A stretch of DNA of 64,000 nt from Utricularia gibba (taxonomy: Eukaryota; Streptophyta; Magnoliopsida; Lamiales; Lentibulariaceae), in assembly GCA_002189035.1 (NCBI GenBank), contig CM007989.1, positions 3,720,001-3,784,000 of the forward strand, read 5' to 3'. The notes beneath the pieces were generated by a model, which was not told the origin of the DNA, ran no database searches, and worked only from the letters and a program-made list of their open reading frames with translations. Position numbers and translations under genes: made by a program. Below, piece by piece: positions 45,815-58,700 of this stretch; within the stretch, counting starts at the first letter, position 1, and every line of letters starts with the position of its first letter.

Positions 45815-47694
45815 ATGGCAATTTCTTCTAATAAAGGCAAGTTGCTGCTCTCCAAATTGGTCATTTATTTGATCATCTCCAGTTTCTTTGATTTTCGGCG
45901 TGGCCCTTGCCTTGCTATTGCTTCGGATTTAGACTCGTGTTCAAAGTCAGACGATATAATCGAAAGGTTTGGTCAAAGCGGTAGCCTTTTTAGGGAAACA
46001 GTACTCCGCGAGGAAGTAGACGAGAACCCTCATGCAGTTTTGCTTAATAAACACGAACTTCAGTTGAAAAAGCTCGAAGGATTAGTACGAGAACTGGGGC
46101 AACTGGTCGCACGGCTAGAATCCCGGATCGATGTGTCTTCACTTGATGATGCAACCACATATGTTAGTGCTAAGGTTGTGGAAGAAGGGAAATTTTGCAG
46201 AAAGGAAGAAGCTTCTACCTTGGTGAAAAAATACAATGCTCTTTGGACAGAGAGGTTTCATTTTACATCTGCTGTGAAATTGACAACTTTCCCTGCTTGT
46301 GTCAGTCTCTTGCAAAGGGATTCTGAGGGTTATAGCAAGTATTTTGCTGTTGGCGATGAAAAGGGTAAAGTTCTCGTCTTCTTGAGAAGTGGGGATCTTT
46401 CCCTGGAGTTCAACACGTTCCTGGATTCTGCCGAGGGATCACGTATTACGGCAATGGTTTTCTACTCATCCGTTTACAAGAATGAGACAAGGATTGTAAC
46501 AGGGCATGAAGATGGTAGCGTGGTAATGCACCGGATATGGGAACCATCGAGCTCTGAAGAATCTAGCGCTTTACACGTAGAGAGAGTTGTCGCGTTCGAT
46601 GTTCCGCAATCAAACAAGCCAAGGATAACTGTGCTGGAAGTTCACAATGTTGGTCGGAAAAAGTACATCTTGGCCGCAAATGGAGAAGGAAAGATCACCA
46701 TTTTCTGGGAGGATGGAAAGCTTCACGGGGTTGCTACCCCTACAGCAAACCCTGTTGTCTTTTTTAAGCAGAGACTCTTGTTTCTGACAGCTTCCGGTGC
46801 TGGGTCGCTGGATTTGAGGACCATGAAGATCAAGGAGTCGGAATGTGAAGGATTAAACAACTCTCTTGTGGAAAGTTATGTTTTTGATGCGATGGATCGG
46901 TCCAAGGCGTATGGGTTGACATCAGAAGGGGATTTGATTAAGACAGTGCTCTTGGGGATGCAATAAATTTCAAATGTCAGATAAGATCTAAGTGGAAGCT
47001 TGATCTTTCTCATCCTATGGCTTTACAGACTATAAAAGGGTATTTGCTGGTCACAGACAGTAAGAAGGTGCTCCTGTACAACACTTCATCGCAGCAGTAT
47101 GTTCGTGGAAGCAGAGTGAGGTTCATGTTCTCTGCTTCCATTGATGAGATCGCATCATCTTTTATGAACGAGCGGGTATCTAATGCAGAGAAGATCACCT
47201 CTCCATTGATCGTCAGTGACAGCGATAAGGATTTACTAATCCATCTTGGAAATGGATACATTGCCTTATACCGGTCCAAGCTCCCGATCATCAAAAGTGA
47301 GTTCAACAGCATCCTGTGGACGAGCCCCGTCTTGTTCTTCATCCTTTTCCTGTTTGGGGCGTGGCATTTCTTCGCTAGCAAGAAGGAGGTGCTCACTTCA
47401 TGGGGTCCTGATGATCCAGCAATGCCTCCAACAGGAACTGGTGCAGATTCCCCAGAAAACACGGAGATGATGAAGCTGGGAGGAACAACCAGTTTAATGG
47501 GCTCATCTTCCCAATATGTTCCTCCTCCACGCTATGCCGGTGGAGAGGCCAATTCCTTTCGCCCTGGAGGGCTGGAAACAAACCCTGCTGATCCTCGCTT
47601 TACGGAGCTGAAGTTTAGAGGATCAAACATGGAAGCTGGTAAAAGAAGGGATAGTTTGTTTGGGAACAGTCAAGGGGTGAATGGTAGCACCTGA
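45815..47694 (+). CDS. Membrane protein like At1g75140, one frameshift
   Basis: An intronless gene. With one base restored it encodes about 626 residues, near the length of Arabidopsis At1g75140. In order: an N-terminal hydrophobic segment (KLVIYLIISSFFDF), a coiled coil (LNKHELQLKKLEGLVRELGQ), a WD-like propeller (KYFAVGDEKGKVLVFLRSGD, RIVTGHEDGSVVMHRIW, YILAANGEGKITIFWEDGKL), a C-terminal membrane segment (SPVLFFILFLFGAWHFFA), and a Pro/Gly-rich cytosolic-type tail. Function unknown. The frame breaks at 46954-46957: four Gs are read where five give VLLGDAINFKCQIRSK and lead into the C-terminal part that otherwise starts at 47017. Both halves are well preserved on either side. Confidence 0.87.
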
Positions 47695-49056
47695 TATGCA
47701 TCATCATCTCCCTTGCTACACGCCCCTTTTTTTGAACTCTCCTGTTAGTGCAATTAGAGTTTCTTTTTTTGTAATAGTTTGCTTCCCAGTTAATCCAAAT
47801 CCATACTTTGACCTTGTTTATCACAACGCCCCACTCATATACGCAACATCTTTGTATTTTGTGAATCATGCGGGATAAGAAGACAAACATGCCGACAGAA
47901 TCAATGCTGTTTTCTTAGTTGTAATGAAGCGTTTGTTTGGATTGTGGGTTGGTCTACGTAGTTGGAATGGATCTCAAGCTATGTGACGACAATTCAAAAC
48001 AGGAGACCGAAGAAAGTATTCGGTATGCCCAGAGAAGAGTGGCCAACTCATTGCAAGATCCAAGACACTGGGCCAGGGGGACAGAGGGGGTCTCCCTTGT
48101 CGATTATCCTGTTAGAATGGAGAAGAGTTTTCTCGGTTGCACCGCCCAAATCGCAATCTCTGTCGCGCGTGCCTCGCCACTTAAACGAAATGGAAGGACC
48201 AGTTAGTACTGCGAGCGAGCCAGCCTCACCAGACTCAAAACCAAATTGGCGGCATGTCTGGCTGTCTGTGTTTTCCACCCAGTCTTTGCTTTACAGAGAC
48301 CAGACCAATTCTGTGTTGATCTTGATTTTGAAGTATCAGAGGACGGATCTTTGCTTGTGAAGGGAGGGAGTAGCCAAGGCCCCACTTGCGCAGTGCGCTG
48401 TGGGTTTTTCTACACGAAGCAGCCAGCAACAGCCGCCCAAAATCCCTGCCACCAAATCCTGCTCACCGTTGATCCCTCTTCTGTCGTCTTTCTCTGCACA
48501 GTAGCCTCGTTGATCTCACCTTCTGTATGTATGAACCCGACTTCAAAAGTGTGGGCGCCTGGATGTGCGTACAGACAGAGAGGCGGATACAGCCTACAAG
48601 TTTACGGGATACAGAAAAAACAAAAATTGAATCTTTTGAAGAAACATGTTTCTGGTTTTTCTTAAAAACGATTTTTGATATCCCAAGTGGAAACTTTACT
48701 GTTGTCTGTAAGACCAGAGGGAGACGATGTGTGTCGATCTATAAAATGGGTGCAAATGCCATTTTCTCGTGTATATAAATAGAGTTGTATTCTGCTGCTT
48801 CCTTGGTCTGCATTCTCCTGCTTTTCCTGCCTTCGAAAACGGAGTCTATCCGTTCCCCAGGAACACCCATCTTCAGCGTCTCTCACCTTCGCACACAGTA
48901 GTTCTCTGCCTGTCATCTTCATGGCACAAACACTGACTTCCAAGCCTACAATGGGTCCAATTGGCTGCAGGTATACATCACGCACTCCAATTGCTTGTTT
49001 GGTGCAATGAATGCCATGCATTTCTTCTTAATGCATATTGAAAACGAAAACAGGGG
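47695..49056. other. 3' flank and Dof promoter region
   Basis: Probable 3' untranslated region of the preceding gene, then the Dof 5' flank. A short upstream ATG frame starts at about 48921 (MAQTLTSK...). Otherwise there is no gene. Confidence 0.5.
48772..48781 (+). promoter_or_regulatory. TATA box of the Dof gene
   Basis: tatataaata lies about 275 bases upstream of the Dof ATG, with a CT-rich region following it. This fits a core promoter with a leader of about 240 bases. Confidence 0.6.
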
Positions 49057-49962
49057 ATGATGACTAGAGCTGGTGTTGATTCTTCGTCTACTCCGATGGG
49101 CGGTTCCGCTTCTTCTGAAAACGTCGTGTTCGGTGGCGAAAGGTCGTCGGTGGAACGGAGACTTGGTCGTCCGCAGGATGAGCAGGCGCTGAAATGCCCG
49201 AGATGCGAATCAACTCACACCAAATTCTGCTACTACAATAACTATAGTCTCTCTCAGCCGCGCTACTTCTGCAAGACATGCCGCCGTTACTGGACCAAAG
49301 GAGGGACCATACGCAATATTCCAGTTGGTGGAGGTTGCCGGAAAAACAGTAAGAAAGCATCCACCGTCGCAGCAGCATCTAGGAAGCTGTCCACCGATTT
49401 CCAAAGTTCCAGTGTTTCGCCTTCTTTGATGCTCAAGCCGGAAAGCAACAGCTTTTCCTCGTTCCCATTCACCATTTTCAGCACCGATGATAGCAATCCT
49501 GCGAATCTACACCTTACTTTTCCTGAGCAACTCCAGTTTTCCTCCCCACTAAATGCAGCGGCATTTACACCTGCTCCAGAGTTCTTGATCGGAAACCCAC
49601 TTCGGTTTGACATCATGGAAGCAAATAACGAGCCTTTCATGGCCACCGGAGATAAGTATCCCGTTCCAGCCAGCTTCAACGATGACGGTTGTGGGTCGTG
49701 CTTGTCTCTCGACCACAACGGCGGCGATGTTCTCGAGAGGTTCCTGATGCTTCCCTACGGTGGCGGTGATGGAACCGCTGTCGATGTCAAGCCCGATGCG
49801 AAGATTTTGTTGCCCCATGAGAATCACAATCATGTGCACGGCGCAGCCTGCTGCTGCTGCAGCAACTCCAACACCGCAAAAGACACATTCGGTTACAATC
49901 TCGGATCCTGGGCCGGATTTATGGGTGGGTATGGATGTTCTGCAACAAATCCGTTAGTTTAA
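49057..49962 (+). CDS. Dof zinc-finger transcription factor
   Basis: A single-exon frame of 301 residues. The Dof domain (residues about 47-98) is complete: [20 protein letters not shown], then [20 protein letters not shown] and [13 protein letters not shown], with the four cysteines of the CX2CX21CX2C finger. A Ser-rich, low-complexity middle follows, and near the C-terminus there is a Cys/His-rich stretch ([14 protein letters not shown]) with a final Trp-containing [10 protein letters not shown]. Dof proteins bind AAAG sites in the nucleus; which pathway this one controls cannot be told. ATGs at 49057 and 49060 are adjacent, and I take the first. Confidence 0.93.
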   Translation: MMTRAGVDSSSTPMGGSASSENVVFGGERSSVERRLGRPQDEQALKCPRCESTHTKFCYYNNYSLSQPRYFCKTCRRYWTKGGTIRNIPVGGGCRKNSKKASTVAAASRKLSTDFQSSSVSPSLMLKPESNSFSSFPFTIFSTDDSNPANLHLTFPEQLQFSSPLNAAAFTPAPEFLIGNPLRFDIMEANNEPFMATGDKYPVPASFNDDGCGSCLSLDHNGGDVLERFLMLPYGGGDGTAVDVKPDAKILLPHENHNHVHGAACCCCSNSNTAKDTFGYNLGSWAGFMGGYGCSATNPLV

Positions 49963-51469
49963 TTGACAAAAACCAAAGAATGTAGCTTTGACTCTCCTCT
50001 GCGACGTTTCACTACTTTTGTTGTTATGGAGTTTTTATTGATAATAGAAGCGTGTATTTCCTTCACAAATTCTGCTCTCATCATCCACTTTCCAACATCA
50101 CTCACTCATGGTTGTGTTGAAATGCTCCAGAAATGCTTTAAAAACAGAATCTTTGGTCTCGGATTCAGGGCATGAATTCTGAATCCGCAGTGGAATGTTT
50201 TACTGGGTCTTGATGGAGTCTTGCGCTTAGGAACAGTTTTCAGGATGAGGCTTCTAATACAATAATGTAATTGCCATAGTTTGTCGGTTTGTAATAAATT
50301 CAAAGATTGGATTCTTTCAGGGATTTGGCCGCGATTCGAGGAAGATATTCTTATGCTGGTGTTATTACTTTTGGCTTGGTTCCAACTCTTGCCGACAAAG
50401 CAGCCCCATCCCCTGATTTCCCGGTTTCCACTGTTTTTGTACGAAGTTAGTGACCAGAGAAGCGAGGTTTGAAAAATTCAAAGCACTTGACACTGACTCA
50501 AGTACAAACATCCCTTTTGGGGGCTGCTGGTAGAGCAAAGGCCGTTTGGAACAGACTACAGTAACAGAGAATGCATGTTACAGTAATGTATAGAACAGTG
50601 ACTAACCAGAAGAGTGATAGCGCATAGAACAGCCCCAACAACTGGGGATAAGATAGAGGGACTTGGGAATGCCTTGTGTTGATGGGGTTGGGATAGATTG
50701 CTTAAGTTACATGATCATTGCCATGGAGTGGGGCTGGATCACTAATGGAGGTGACTATCGAAGTTTTGGTAAGGATCTGCAGTGTTTCAACTTGTGTGTA
50801 TTGTAATTTGAAAGAATGATCGAGTAATAGAATTTCGTGCAATACCAACAAAGTGTAGGTTGACTGTAAATGTGCCACATCTAAGTCAGCTATTAATCCA
50901 ACTAAATTGTTATTAGTTCAAAACAAAAAAAAAACAGTTATCTTTAGACTTCTGAAGATAAAAACGAAAGATGAATGCAGAGAAGAGAGGAGCAGCGGTA
51001 GTTGATCTAAAAATCGGAAAAAACTGTTTGTGAAGATAAACTTGAAGAGATTATTTCTTCTCTAAGGTTCTACGCTCGTTTTTTGTGAAGTCTTCCTTTG
51101 ATTTCACTGATTTGTAAACCTTGAAATGGGAATTCATTATGATATTCATAAGCTTGTGAGCTTGGTTCGAAATCTGTTAGTGATTTTGTTTGTACACTTC
51201 AACCGATGATTTAGTAGATGGTTTATGCCTAATGTGTAGAGCACTCGTGGTTTTTTACCGCAAGGTTTTCCACACTAAAAAATCTTGCATTCTTTACATT
51301 TATCCAAATCTTTCTTTGTTGTTAATTATTGTGATCAGGTTCTGGGTTTGTTTAAGCTGAGTATAAGTGCTGTTACTCAGAATTCGGTTATTATAATCCT
51401 CACACAAAGCAAAAGAGAAATACTTGATGGTTCAAAAGGTGAGATCATTGTATCTACACTTGCATATAT
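49963..51469. other. Intergenic, no gene supported
   Basis: The first part is likely the Dof 3' untranslated region. I see no domain-bearing frame or clear repeat in the rest. Confidence 0.5.
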
Positions 51470-52678
51470 TTAATGGGGAAGTGAAGATGATCTCTTGACT
51501 TGTCCTGAAATCATGTTCCTCCTTGTATAGACCCTCACCTTGGCTTCTCCTTCAACACTGCTCTTGGATCCAACCGTTCCCTTTTGACTTGGACCACTGA
51601 TTTTACCGAGAAAAGAGTTGATCTCATTCTGCAGTTTGGCCTTCACCTCCGGTGATAGGTTAGCACCAGCGTTTTCCAGAGTTGATTTCATCATCTCCAT
51701 GTTCCGCCTCATGAATGCAACACCAGGTGGTTTGGTGGAACTGCCGTGAGCACCAAGCATCGACATACTTGAACGCTTGCTTCTCTTTACTACCACTGCA
51801 GGGCAATCAAGTTCAGAAGTGGCGAGAGATTCTCCGAATGGCTTGCTTCTCTCCAGGTGTTGGAATGCGAATCTTGCTTCTGAGCTCCGTTCGTATGGAA
51901 CCCGGATAGAGGATTCGTCTATGATCTCAATTTCAGATACCTTCAGCCGCCCATATCTTGAAAACGTTGTTACCAAGGTTTCTATAGCAGGTATGGCGCA
52001 TCCAGGGGTAAATGACAGGAGAAGACTACCTCCTACGGGAGTTTTCTCACACTTGGAACTAGCTTTCATTCCCTTTATCCTACATTTTCGAGACGCATTG
52101 CTGCGATCAGACATAGGCATCCCTTGAGGGCCTTTATCTGATGCCTTTCCACATAAATCTTCGATTCCTGAAGCAGTTTCCTTGCGTTTTGGTTTCTTGT
52201 ACTTGGGTTCCACAACTGAAGAAGCATAGAGATCCATTGGAAATTCCCGTTGGCAATATGATTCTAGACCTGCATTTGTCAAATTGGGACTCAGATTACG
52301 AGAAAACACAGGTGCATTGTCTTGTGGAATCAGAAGGGTCGCGTCTTTCCACCCAACATCAATGCTGTTTATGGCTTCTTCATCATTCCTCTGAATCAGC
52401 ACAGATTCACCAACATAACTGGAAGGTGCATTTAAGTGCACCTTAAAGGCTGGAGTGTGGCTTCCATTTGAATCAGGCATTTGAACAGAGACAGCATCTC
52501 CCTCAGGAAGTGTTCCCACTCCCATTGGAACATTGCCTTCCAGTTCATTCCCGGCACTCAAGTTTTTTGGCAAGAAATTCGTCAATAGTTCAACAAAACT
52601 GAAGTTTCTATCTCCGTACTTCTCAGCCAAATTCATCCTGTTACTGCCAGCAAGAACACTATCCAGAAACTTAGACAT
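51470..52678 (-). CDS. Protein like the C-terminal part of PWWP-domain proteins
   Basis: A single open frame of 402 residues from the ATG at 52678 (MSKFLDSVLAGSNRMNLAEK). The middle holds the RRM-like block found near the C-terminus of plant PWWP proteins: LLLSFTPGCAIPAIETLVTT, then FSRYGRLKVSEIEIIDESSI. The end has PPGVAFMRRNMEMMKSTLEN, another shared feature, and the tail KVRVYTRRNM. No PWWP domain is present on this strand upstream; a stop lies in frame at 52721-52723. Either this is a short family member, or the upstream exons are too diverged or missing. In Arabidopsis, PWWP-DOMAIN proteins work with Polycomb and FVE-type complexes in the nucleus; a link here is inference only. Confidence 0.7.
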   Translation of the reverse strand: MSKFLDSVLAGSNRMNLAEKYGDRNFSFVELLTNFLPKNLSAGNELEGNVPMGVGTLPEGDAVSVQMPDSNGSHTPAFKVHLNAPSSYVGESVLIQRNDEEAINSIDVGWKDATLLIPQDNAPVFSRNLSPNLTNAGLESYCQREFPMDLYASSVVEPKYKKPKRKETASGIEDLCGKASDKGPQGMPMSDRSNASRKCRIKGMKASSKCEKTPVGGSLLLSFTPGCAIPAIETLVTTFSRYGRLKVSEIEIIDESSIRVPYERSSEARFAFQHLERSKPFGESLATSELDCPAVVVKRSKRSSMSMLGAHGSSTKPPGVAFMRRNMEMMKSTLENAGANLSPEVKAKLQNEINSFLGKISGPSQKGTVGSKSSVEGEAKVRVYTRRNMISGQVKRSSSLPH

Positions 52679-53956
52679 ACAAACCCAGAAACGAAGAACA
52701 AGTTTCTTCAAGAACCGATCTCAAGCAACACATGGTGACCCTCCTCGATTTTTTTTTCCATCATCCTTTACTTCACTCCCATGCAACTGGACACCTGCCG
52801 CAGAAAGAAACCAAATGAAACAACACTTTTTTCTCCTTCCTTCACTCACATTTGCTCAGGTAGCTCGTGGGTCTAAAAGGGTTTCCAAAATGACAAACGA
52901 AACATACTATAACAGCCACAAGTTTTTTGAGACGAACTGGAGACAATAAGCATAAAATCAGAAGAGGATCAAAAGGAACAGGGGAGAGAGAAGAATACCC
53001 ACCGGACTTCCAGGAAGAAAAAGGTGAAACCTGGTGGCCTCGACATGGAGTTGGTTGATCTGCACGACACTCGGCAACAAATGCAAGCAATGAACTGAAC
53101 CAGACGCTCCAAATACTTATTGTTCGGGGGGACTGGAAAGTAGATTACAAACGTAGACTGTGAGATTAGAAAGTGATTTGAAAGATGTGTGATGTTTATT
53201 CAATTCAAATTATGATTAGATACAAATTAATTATTTTTATAAGAAATAAAAAATTATAAATTTTAGAAATATTAAATTTAAATAATTATTGTTATTTTTT
53301 GTAATATTGTTATAATATGTTTAAATTCAATCCATTTTTTTAACTCAAAATCATGAATAAATCGAATTTTAAATTGTTGATTCCAATTGTAAAATGGTAA
53401 AAATGTTTTTATCATTTAAAAAAACATGGTAAATTGGAGGAAAATAACAATTTTCACATTAAATTAATATTTTCGCTAATTTACTTTTTTTTTTAAAAAA
53501 AAAAATCCTTCTCTTGTAAAGCAAGCCCATGTCGAGAGAATTGCAAACGGAGAGACGGGCCTTCGAGGTAATGCACCCATTGGCCCATTTTGGTGTGCTT
53601 TGGCTCCAGTATCTGTGTTTTGATTTGAGGAGTACATTGGGAGGGTTAGCAGCTCGTCGTCTCGGAGGTATGATTCCGATTTCTAGAATCCTGGTATATC
53701 GAAATGATCCTGAGAATGCTGGACTTGTAGCGTGAGGGATTTATTTTTTTGGATTGTTGTGGTCTGTTTAGGTTATTTTTTGATCGAACGAGTAATGTTG
53801 TTTGCGATATACAAGTCCTTGTTTGCAAGCGGTTCCCTGAATGGATTTTTTGTCATTTCTTTTTTCGTATGATTTTTTGGGATGTTTATGGGCGCTCGCA
53901 CATGGGTAGTTTAGGTATTTTTTCGTTGTTCATGGTTGCAGGATCGTTTGAGTCCT
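52679..53956. other. Intergenic between the PWWP-like gene and HISN2
   Basis: 52700-53100 probably carries the 5' leader of the minus-strand gene. 53180-53510 is very AT-rich. 53520-53956 may hold the HISN2 5' leader. No gene is supported. Confidence 0.5.
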
Positions 53957-55308
53957 ATGGCTGTTTCATCTGGAAATTGCTGCCGACTTCCAAAATTTTC
54001 ATCAGGAGCTCCTAATGTCTACCATTCAGCTAGGCTGAAATTCCAGACACCATCTGTGCGTGCTTGCATTCAAAGTGTTGAGCAGCACTCGCATTTCAAA
54101 ACTAAGGTACCGATATCATTTATTCCTTCAATCTGCTTAGTAACATTTTTTTTTTTTTGCATATTCTGCTGGATGAAATTTGAATATTATAGTTGGCTCC
54201 TTTTTTGGAGTTCCTTTATTAACTCCTAGACCAAGATGGAAGAAAGAATCATTAAGGCATCATAATAAGATGTGTGAACCGCTACTGTATGCCCTGTATC
54301 TGAATTCAACAGTGATTCATGTTTAAGGTCTTTTTACTTAATTGATTAATAGGTTTATCCGTTGTTGGATAGTATCAAGTGGGATGATAAAGGCTTGGCA
54401 GTTGCAATTGCACAAAATGTTGATACAGGAGCTGTCTTGATGCAAGGGTTTATCAATAGGGATGCTCTTTTAACAACCATTTCCTCCAGAAAGGCAACAT
54501 TTTATAGTAGGTCAAGATCTGCGTTGTGGACAAAGGGAGAAACTTCCAGTAACTTTATCAACGTGTATGACATCTTCCTTGACTGTGATCGTGATTCTGT
54601 AAGTCCGATACTTTCTTACACACAAAAAACTTGCTTCATGTAGTTGAATAATTTACACCTTCCTTTACCAGATAATTTATCTTGGAAACCTGATGGGCCA
54701 AGTTGCCATACTGGATCAGAGACTTGCTATTACACTTCAGTGAATGAACTCCTCACTGATAAGCCGGTATCATATACTCTTTGCGACCACGAAATTGCTT
54801 TTGTAGTTTTTTACTCTAATTTTTGCACTCAAGAGTCATTTTCTATGTTCAGGCAGATGGCATTAAGTTGGCAATGACAACACTTTACTCATTAGAATCT
54901 ACAATATATAAACGAAAAGAGGAGATTGCTGAAGGTCTGGGTGGCAAACCATCATGGACAAGACGTCTATTGCTTGACAGTAAATTACTCTGCTCAAAAA
55001 TCAGGTCCCATTCCAGTTCACACCTTTCTCAGTCCCGTTTCAACCTTGCTGTTCTCATGCCTTCACTGTGCACAACACTCACAACCGCTGTTTGTGTACC
55101 ATCCTGCAGGGAGGAAGCGGATGAGTTGTGCAGAACACTGGAGGACAATGAGGATCCTTCAAGGACCAGTTCAGAGATGGCAGATTTGCTCTACCATGCC
55201 ATGGTTTTGTTGGCACACAAGGGAGTGAAAACCGAAGATGTTCTTCAAGTCCTCAGACTACGGTTTTCAAAATCTGGCATCGAGGAAAAGAACAGCCGTG
55301 GATCTTAA
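53957..55308 (+). CDS. HISN2: Bifunctional phosphoribosyl-AMP cyclohydrolase / phosphoribosyl-ATP pyrophosphohydrolase, one frameshift
   Basis: Five exons: 53957-54106, 54353-54598, 54672-54766, 54853-55004 and 55110-55308, giving about 280 residues. The leader MAVSSGNCCRLPKFSSGAPN is Ser-rich without acidic residues, as expected for a plastid transit peptide. The HisI half has IKWDDKGLAVAIAQN, FYSRSRSALWTKGETSSNFI, the metal-binding DCDRDS, and SCHTGSETCYY. The HisE half has LYSLESTIYKRKEEI, KIREEADELCRTLEDNED, and EMADLLYHAMVLLAHKGV. These are steps two and three of histidine synthesis, in the plastid. At 54689-54690 one C is missing: IIYLGNPDGPSCHTG needs ccc where cc is read. Exon lengths otherwise fit. 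Confidence 0.93.
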
Positions 55309-55731
55309 TATAAACATGTAGAAGGAAGACGGCAGCCACCACAAGCTGTGTTTGTCACGTCCCTTGTAATCATGTTGCTTCTTTTCTGTAGCCCCTTTAT
55401 ATAACCGGAAGTGTGATTTTGAATGATTTGTTTTTCTTGGGCCCAATAAAACCGGGCTAAATAGTTGGGCTTGGATGTTAATGGCCCAGCGTGCGGTTTC
55501 TAACGGCTCTTTTCTCAACCCAACGCGTCGCATTATGTGAAATAGAGTAGGGCCCCAACTCGAATTTTGCTGACAAAACAAAAAAAAAAAAAAAAAAAAA
55601 AGCGGGGGTTACCAAATGAACCGCCAGGACAGTAGTCGTTCGCCTGCTCGTGTCCCCTGAAGTGAATGCAATGGACTTCGGTCGGAGTCAGCGGTGTTGA
55701 CGAGTAAAGAAGGTCCGGCCGTCTTACCGGG
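55309..55731. other. Spacer between HISN2 and ATM
   Basis: HISN2 3' flank and ATM 5' flank. It contains an A-run of about 23 bases (near 55579-55601). No gene. Confidence 0.5.
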
Positions 55732-58700
55732 ATGACGGCGGCAATATCATCCAGAGATTTACAGGAGATAATGTCCAGGCTTTCATCCGAAAAATCCAGA
55801 ACTCGTGAAGTAAAACTTTATTTTTTCGGAACAGGATTATAAGCTTATGAGTTCGGAGCTTGCTGTTTATAGGAAAGAACCATTCCACCTTTCGTTATTT
55901 TAGTCTCTGATCACTTTTTGTTCTTCTCATTTGCCTCACAGGAAGGGGTTAAGTTGTTAAATGCATGGCTAGAGGGCGAGAGGTCGGCTGTGTTTTGTAG
56001 ATTTCTGTCTGAGAAATCGTCATTAATTAAATCTAATGATATCCACATCGTGAGTTGTCCGCATGTTAGCATTTGGGTATACAGTTCTGCATGAACTACT
56101 AACGTTTAAAAATTATTTTGTGTTACAGCTGACAGCTGGCCTGTGCTCGTCAAAATTTTGATCCAATGTGTGGCACGGGAGATATCCTCGAGCAAGAAGC
56201 GCGCGCCAAAGTTGAATTTTGCACAAACTCTTCGAGCTGTCGTGCGAATGGCTGTGAATGATATAGTATCAGGTCATTGAACTTTTTCTGAAAGCGGATT
56301 TATTTGTTTATTGGGATCCTCTAATCAATTTTATGACATTCTAGTTGTTTATTTTCATTCTATTAATGGTTATTGACATTCATTCTTTTTTTTAATTATC
56401 TATTCAGGGGAAAGCTATCCTCTGTTACATGTAGCTAAATCGCTTTTCACTCATATACTGGATGTCCTAAAGGATGTGCCAAGTTTCCATTCTGAGTATG
56501 TTGTCATTCTACGTTATCTTTTGGGGGTCAGAAACTACAGGTTTCAGATGCGGAAACAAGTATATTCAAGTGAGTGCTAACGACTAAAAGAAGCTGTCAT
56601 GAAGTGCATGCTATGCACGTTGTTTATATATGCGAAGTAGTTTCACCAAAAGAATGTATTTTTCCTTCTGTACACTAGATCTCGTCCTTCTCTTTATGGA
56701 AAAGGTGGAGGCAAGCTTGAGTAGAGACACTACCAGCCAATCAAAATCCACGGAGTTCTCCAGATACACTCTGACACTTCAATCACTCATTGAAAACACT
56801 CATGGAGATGTTCCTAATGAACTTCGAGAAGAAATAATCAAGGCATTTGTTAGGATTTTTTCTCATGTCAGGTTAGTTTGTGTCTATCTGTTTCCATTTC
56901 GTTATTTAAGGCTTGATCTGGATCACCACTATCTTAGGGTTGAGGAAAAATTTCCTAGAAAGCTGTTGGAGTGCGTTAATGCATTTCTGTTAAATGATGG
57001 ACCAAACTTGGGATCCAAATGCTTATTAATTCATAATGCGTTAGAGCAGTGTGTCACTCGCCACTGGTGTGCAACTCCTGATAAGAATCTGAAGGTGGCT
57101 CTTGTCTAGTAAATTTTTGCTCTCACGTCATTATTTTTTCCCACTCTGCTAACCTGTGCTGCTTGAGTAGGAGTCGTTCATTACCTACATGAAACTGCAA
57201 TTGAGTCTAACCAGGTGTGCATCTGATGGGACTGCTTTATTTGCACAACTTCTGGATTTGGTCCACAAGGAGCTTGACCATCTTGATTCTTCCAATCCCG
57301 ATGTTGGAAGGTTGAGTTGTATTTTTTCATGCAATGGTGTATGGATTTTTGGTGTTATACATGTGAGCAGTATAAAATGAACTGTTTGAAACAGGGATGA
57401 TAAATGTGGGGTCTTGATGGGCTCTAATTACAGCCTCGTGGACCTTGCTGCACTTTTGTTTAGTCGGGTACCTTTCCAAAATTCCTACTATTTTGACGTC
57501 TATGTTCATTCCAAGACATTATGAGAGAATTTTCAGCAGTTTTCTGGCCCAAGTTTCTTGAGCATTGCAAGCTTATTCTTTATCAGGAATGTTATGTTGG
57601 GTTCCTCTTCTTTTGTATACATATCAACTTCTGTTAAACATATATTCTCTTATTGCAACTCTTTCCAACCCTTCATTTTGCGTTTTTTTTAAAAAGAAGG
57701 TAGCAAATATATGTATGTTGATTATCCTTTTTCAGTTGTGCTCTAGTACGCAGAAAACGTATCATGTCGAAAAAAGAGCCAAGCAAGAACATATTGTAAC
57801 CCTCATTGAACAGAAGCTCATTGAAGGAAAGTGGTCATGGTATGCTTGAATGTTACTGTTAGCAGTTATAGCTACGAAATACAAAGTCCATTGCCTTTTT
57901 TACATAGTTCGTGTGGAATAATCTGATGGGTGGTTTCCCATGGAGTGAGTCTAGTTCAATATGTTACAGAATTTAATTCAAAATTTCTTGGTTATTTCAC
58001 TTGCAAAGATTGATACGCGATTTTTTAATTGTGTATATGCTTATATGACGTAAAACTCTTTCAGGCATGCTGTGTTTTGCTTCATCATTCGTGATTATTC
58101 AGATCGGTTGAAGGTTGATATCTTTGTGATGTGGTTTCATGGAATAACTAGAAGCTTTGAAAGGTAAAATTCTTTTCATCAAAGGTGCACCTGATGTTTG
58201 TTGATTTTAACATGGATTGTAAATGTCTTCGCTCATATGTTATACATCATCATTCATGATTCCCCAATATGTCCTGGTTAGTTTATAAGTTCAAGTTTGA
58301 CATTTTGCTTACCTGTGTATGTGATCATCCGTATGATTATTCAGTGAAGAGTTTGTCGGGGTTACACATGACTCTTTCAACCTCAAAAATTCTATATGAT
58401 GTAAATTGATAATTTTTTTTTCTGATATGCAGTATAGTCAACTATGCGAATTCACAGCATTCTTATGATGGACTTTTATGGACATTGAGGTGAGTGGGTC
58501 AGTTTCCAGATATTTCCAGTGTTGCTTCATTTTGTTTCGTTAGTTTTTCAATATGATAATGTGATTTTTTTTTCATGGAGAATGTGCTTGTAATCTAATT
58601 ATCAATTATTGTTAATGTCAAATTTAATGATGTTTGTTGTTTTCAACATGAAGGAGCCTTTGCGGACTTTCTTCACTCTTGCTTGGTGCTGCAGGCGTGG

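Noticed and set aside
48921-49056. A 5' coding exon for the Dof gene starting MAQTLTSK
   Set aside because: Joining it to the Dof exon by the visible gt and ag sites gives an immediate stop; it is better seen as an upstream open frame in the leader.
56041-56135. A further one-base loss in ATM at the exon 2/3 junction
   Set aside because: The consensus donor (atc|gtgagt) puts exon 3 out of phase, and one extra G would repair it. A weaker donor five bases on (atcgtga|gttgtc) keeps the frame without any error, so I do not count this site.
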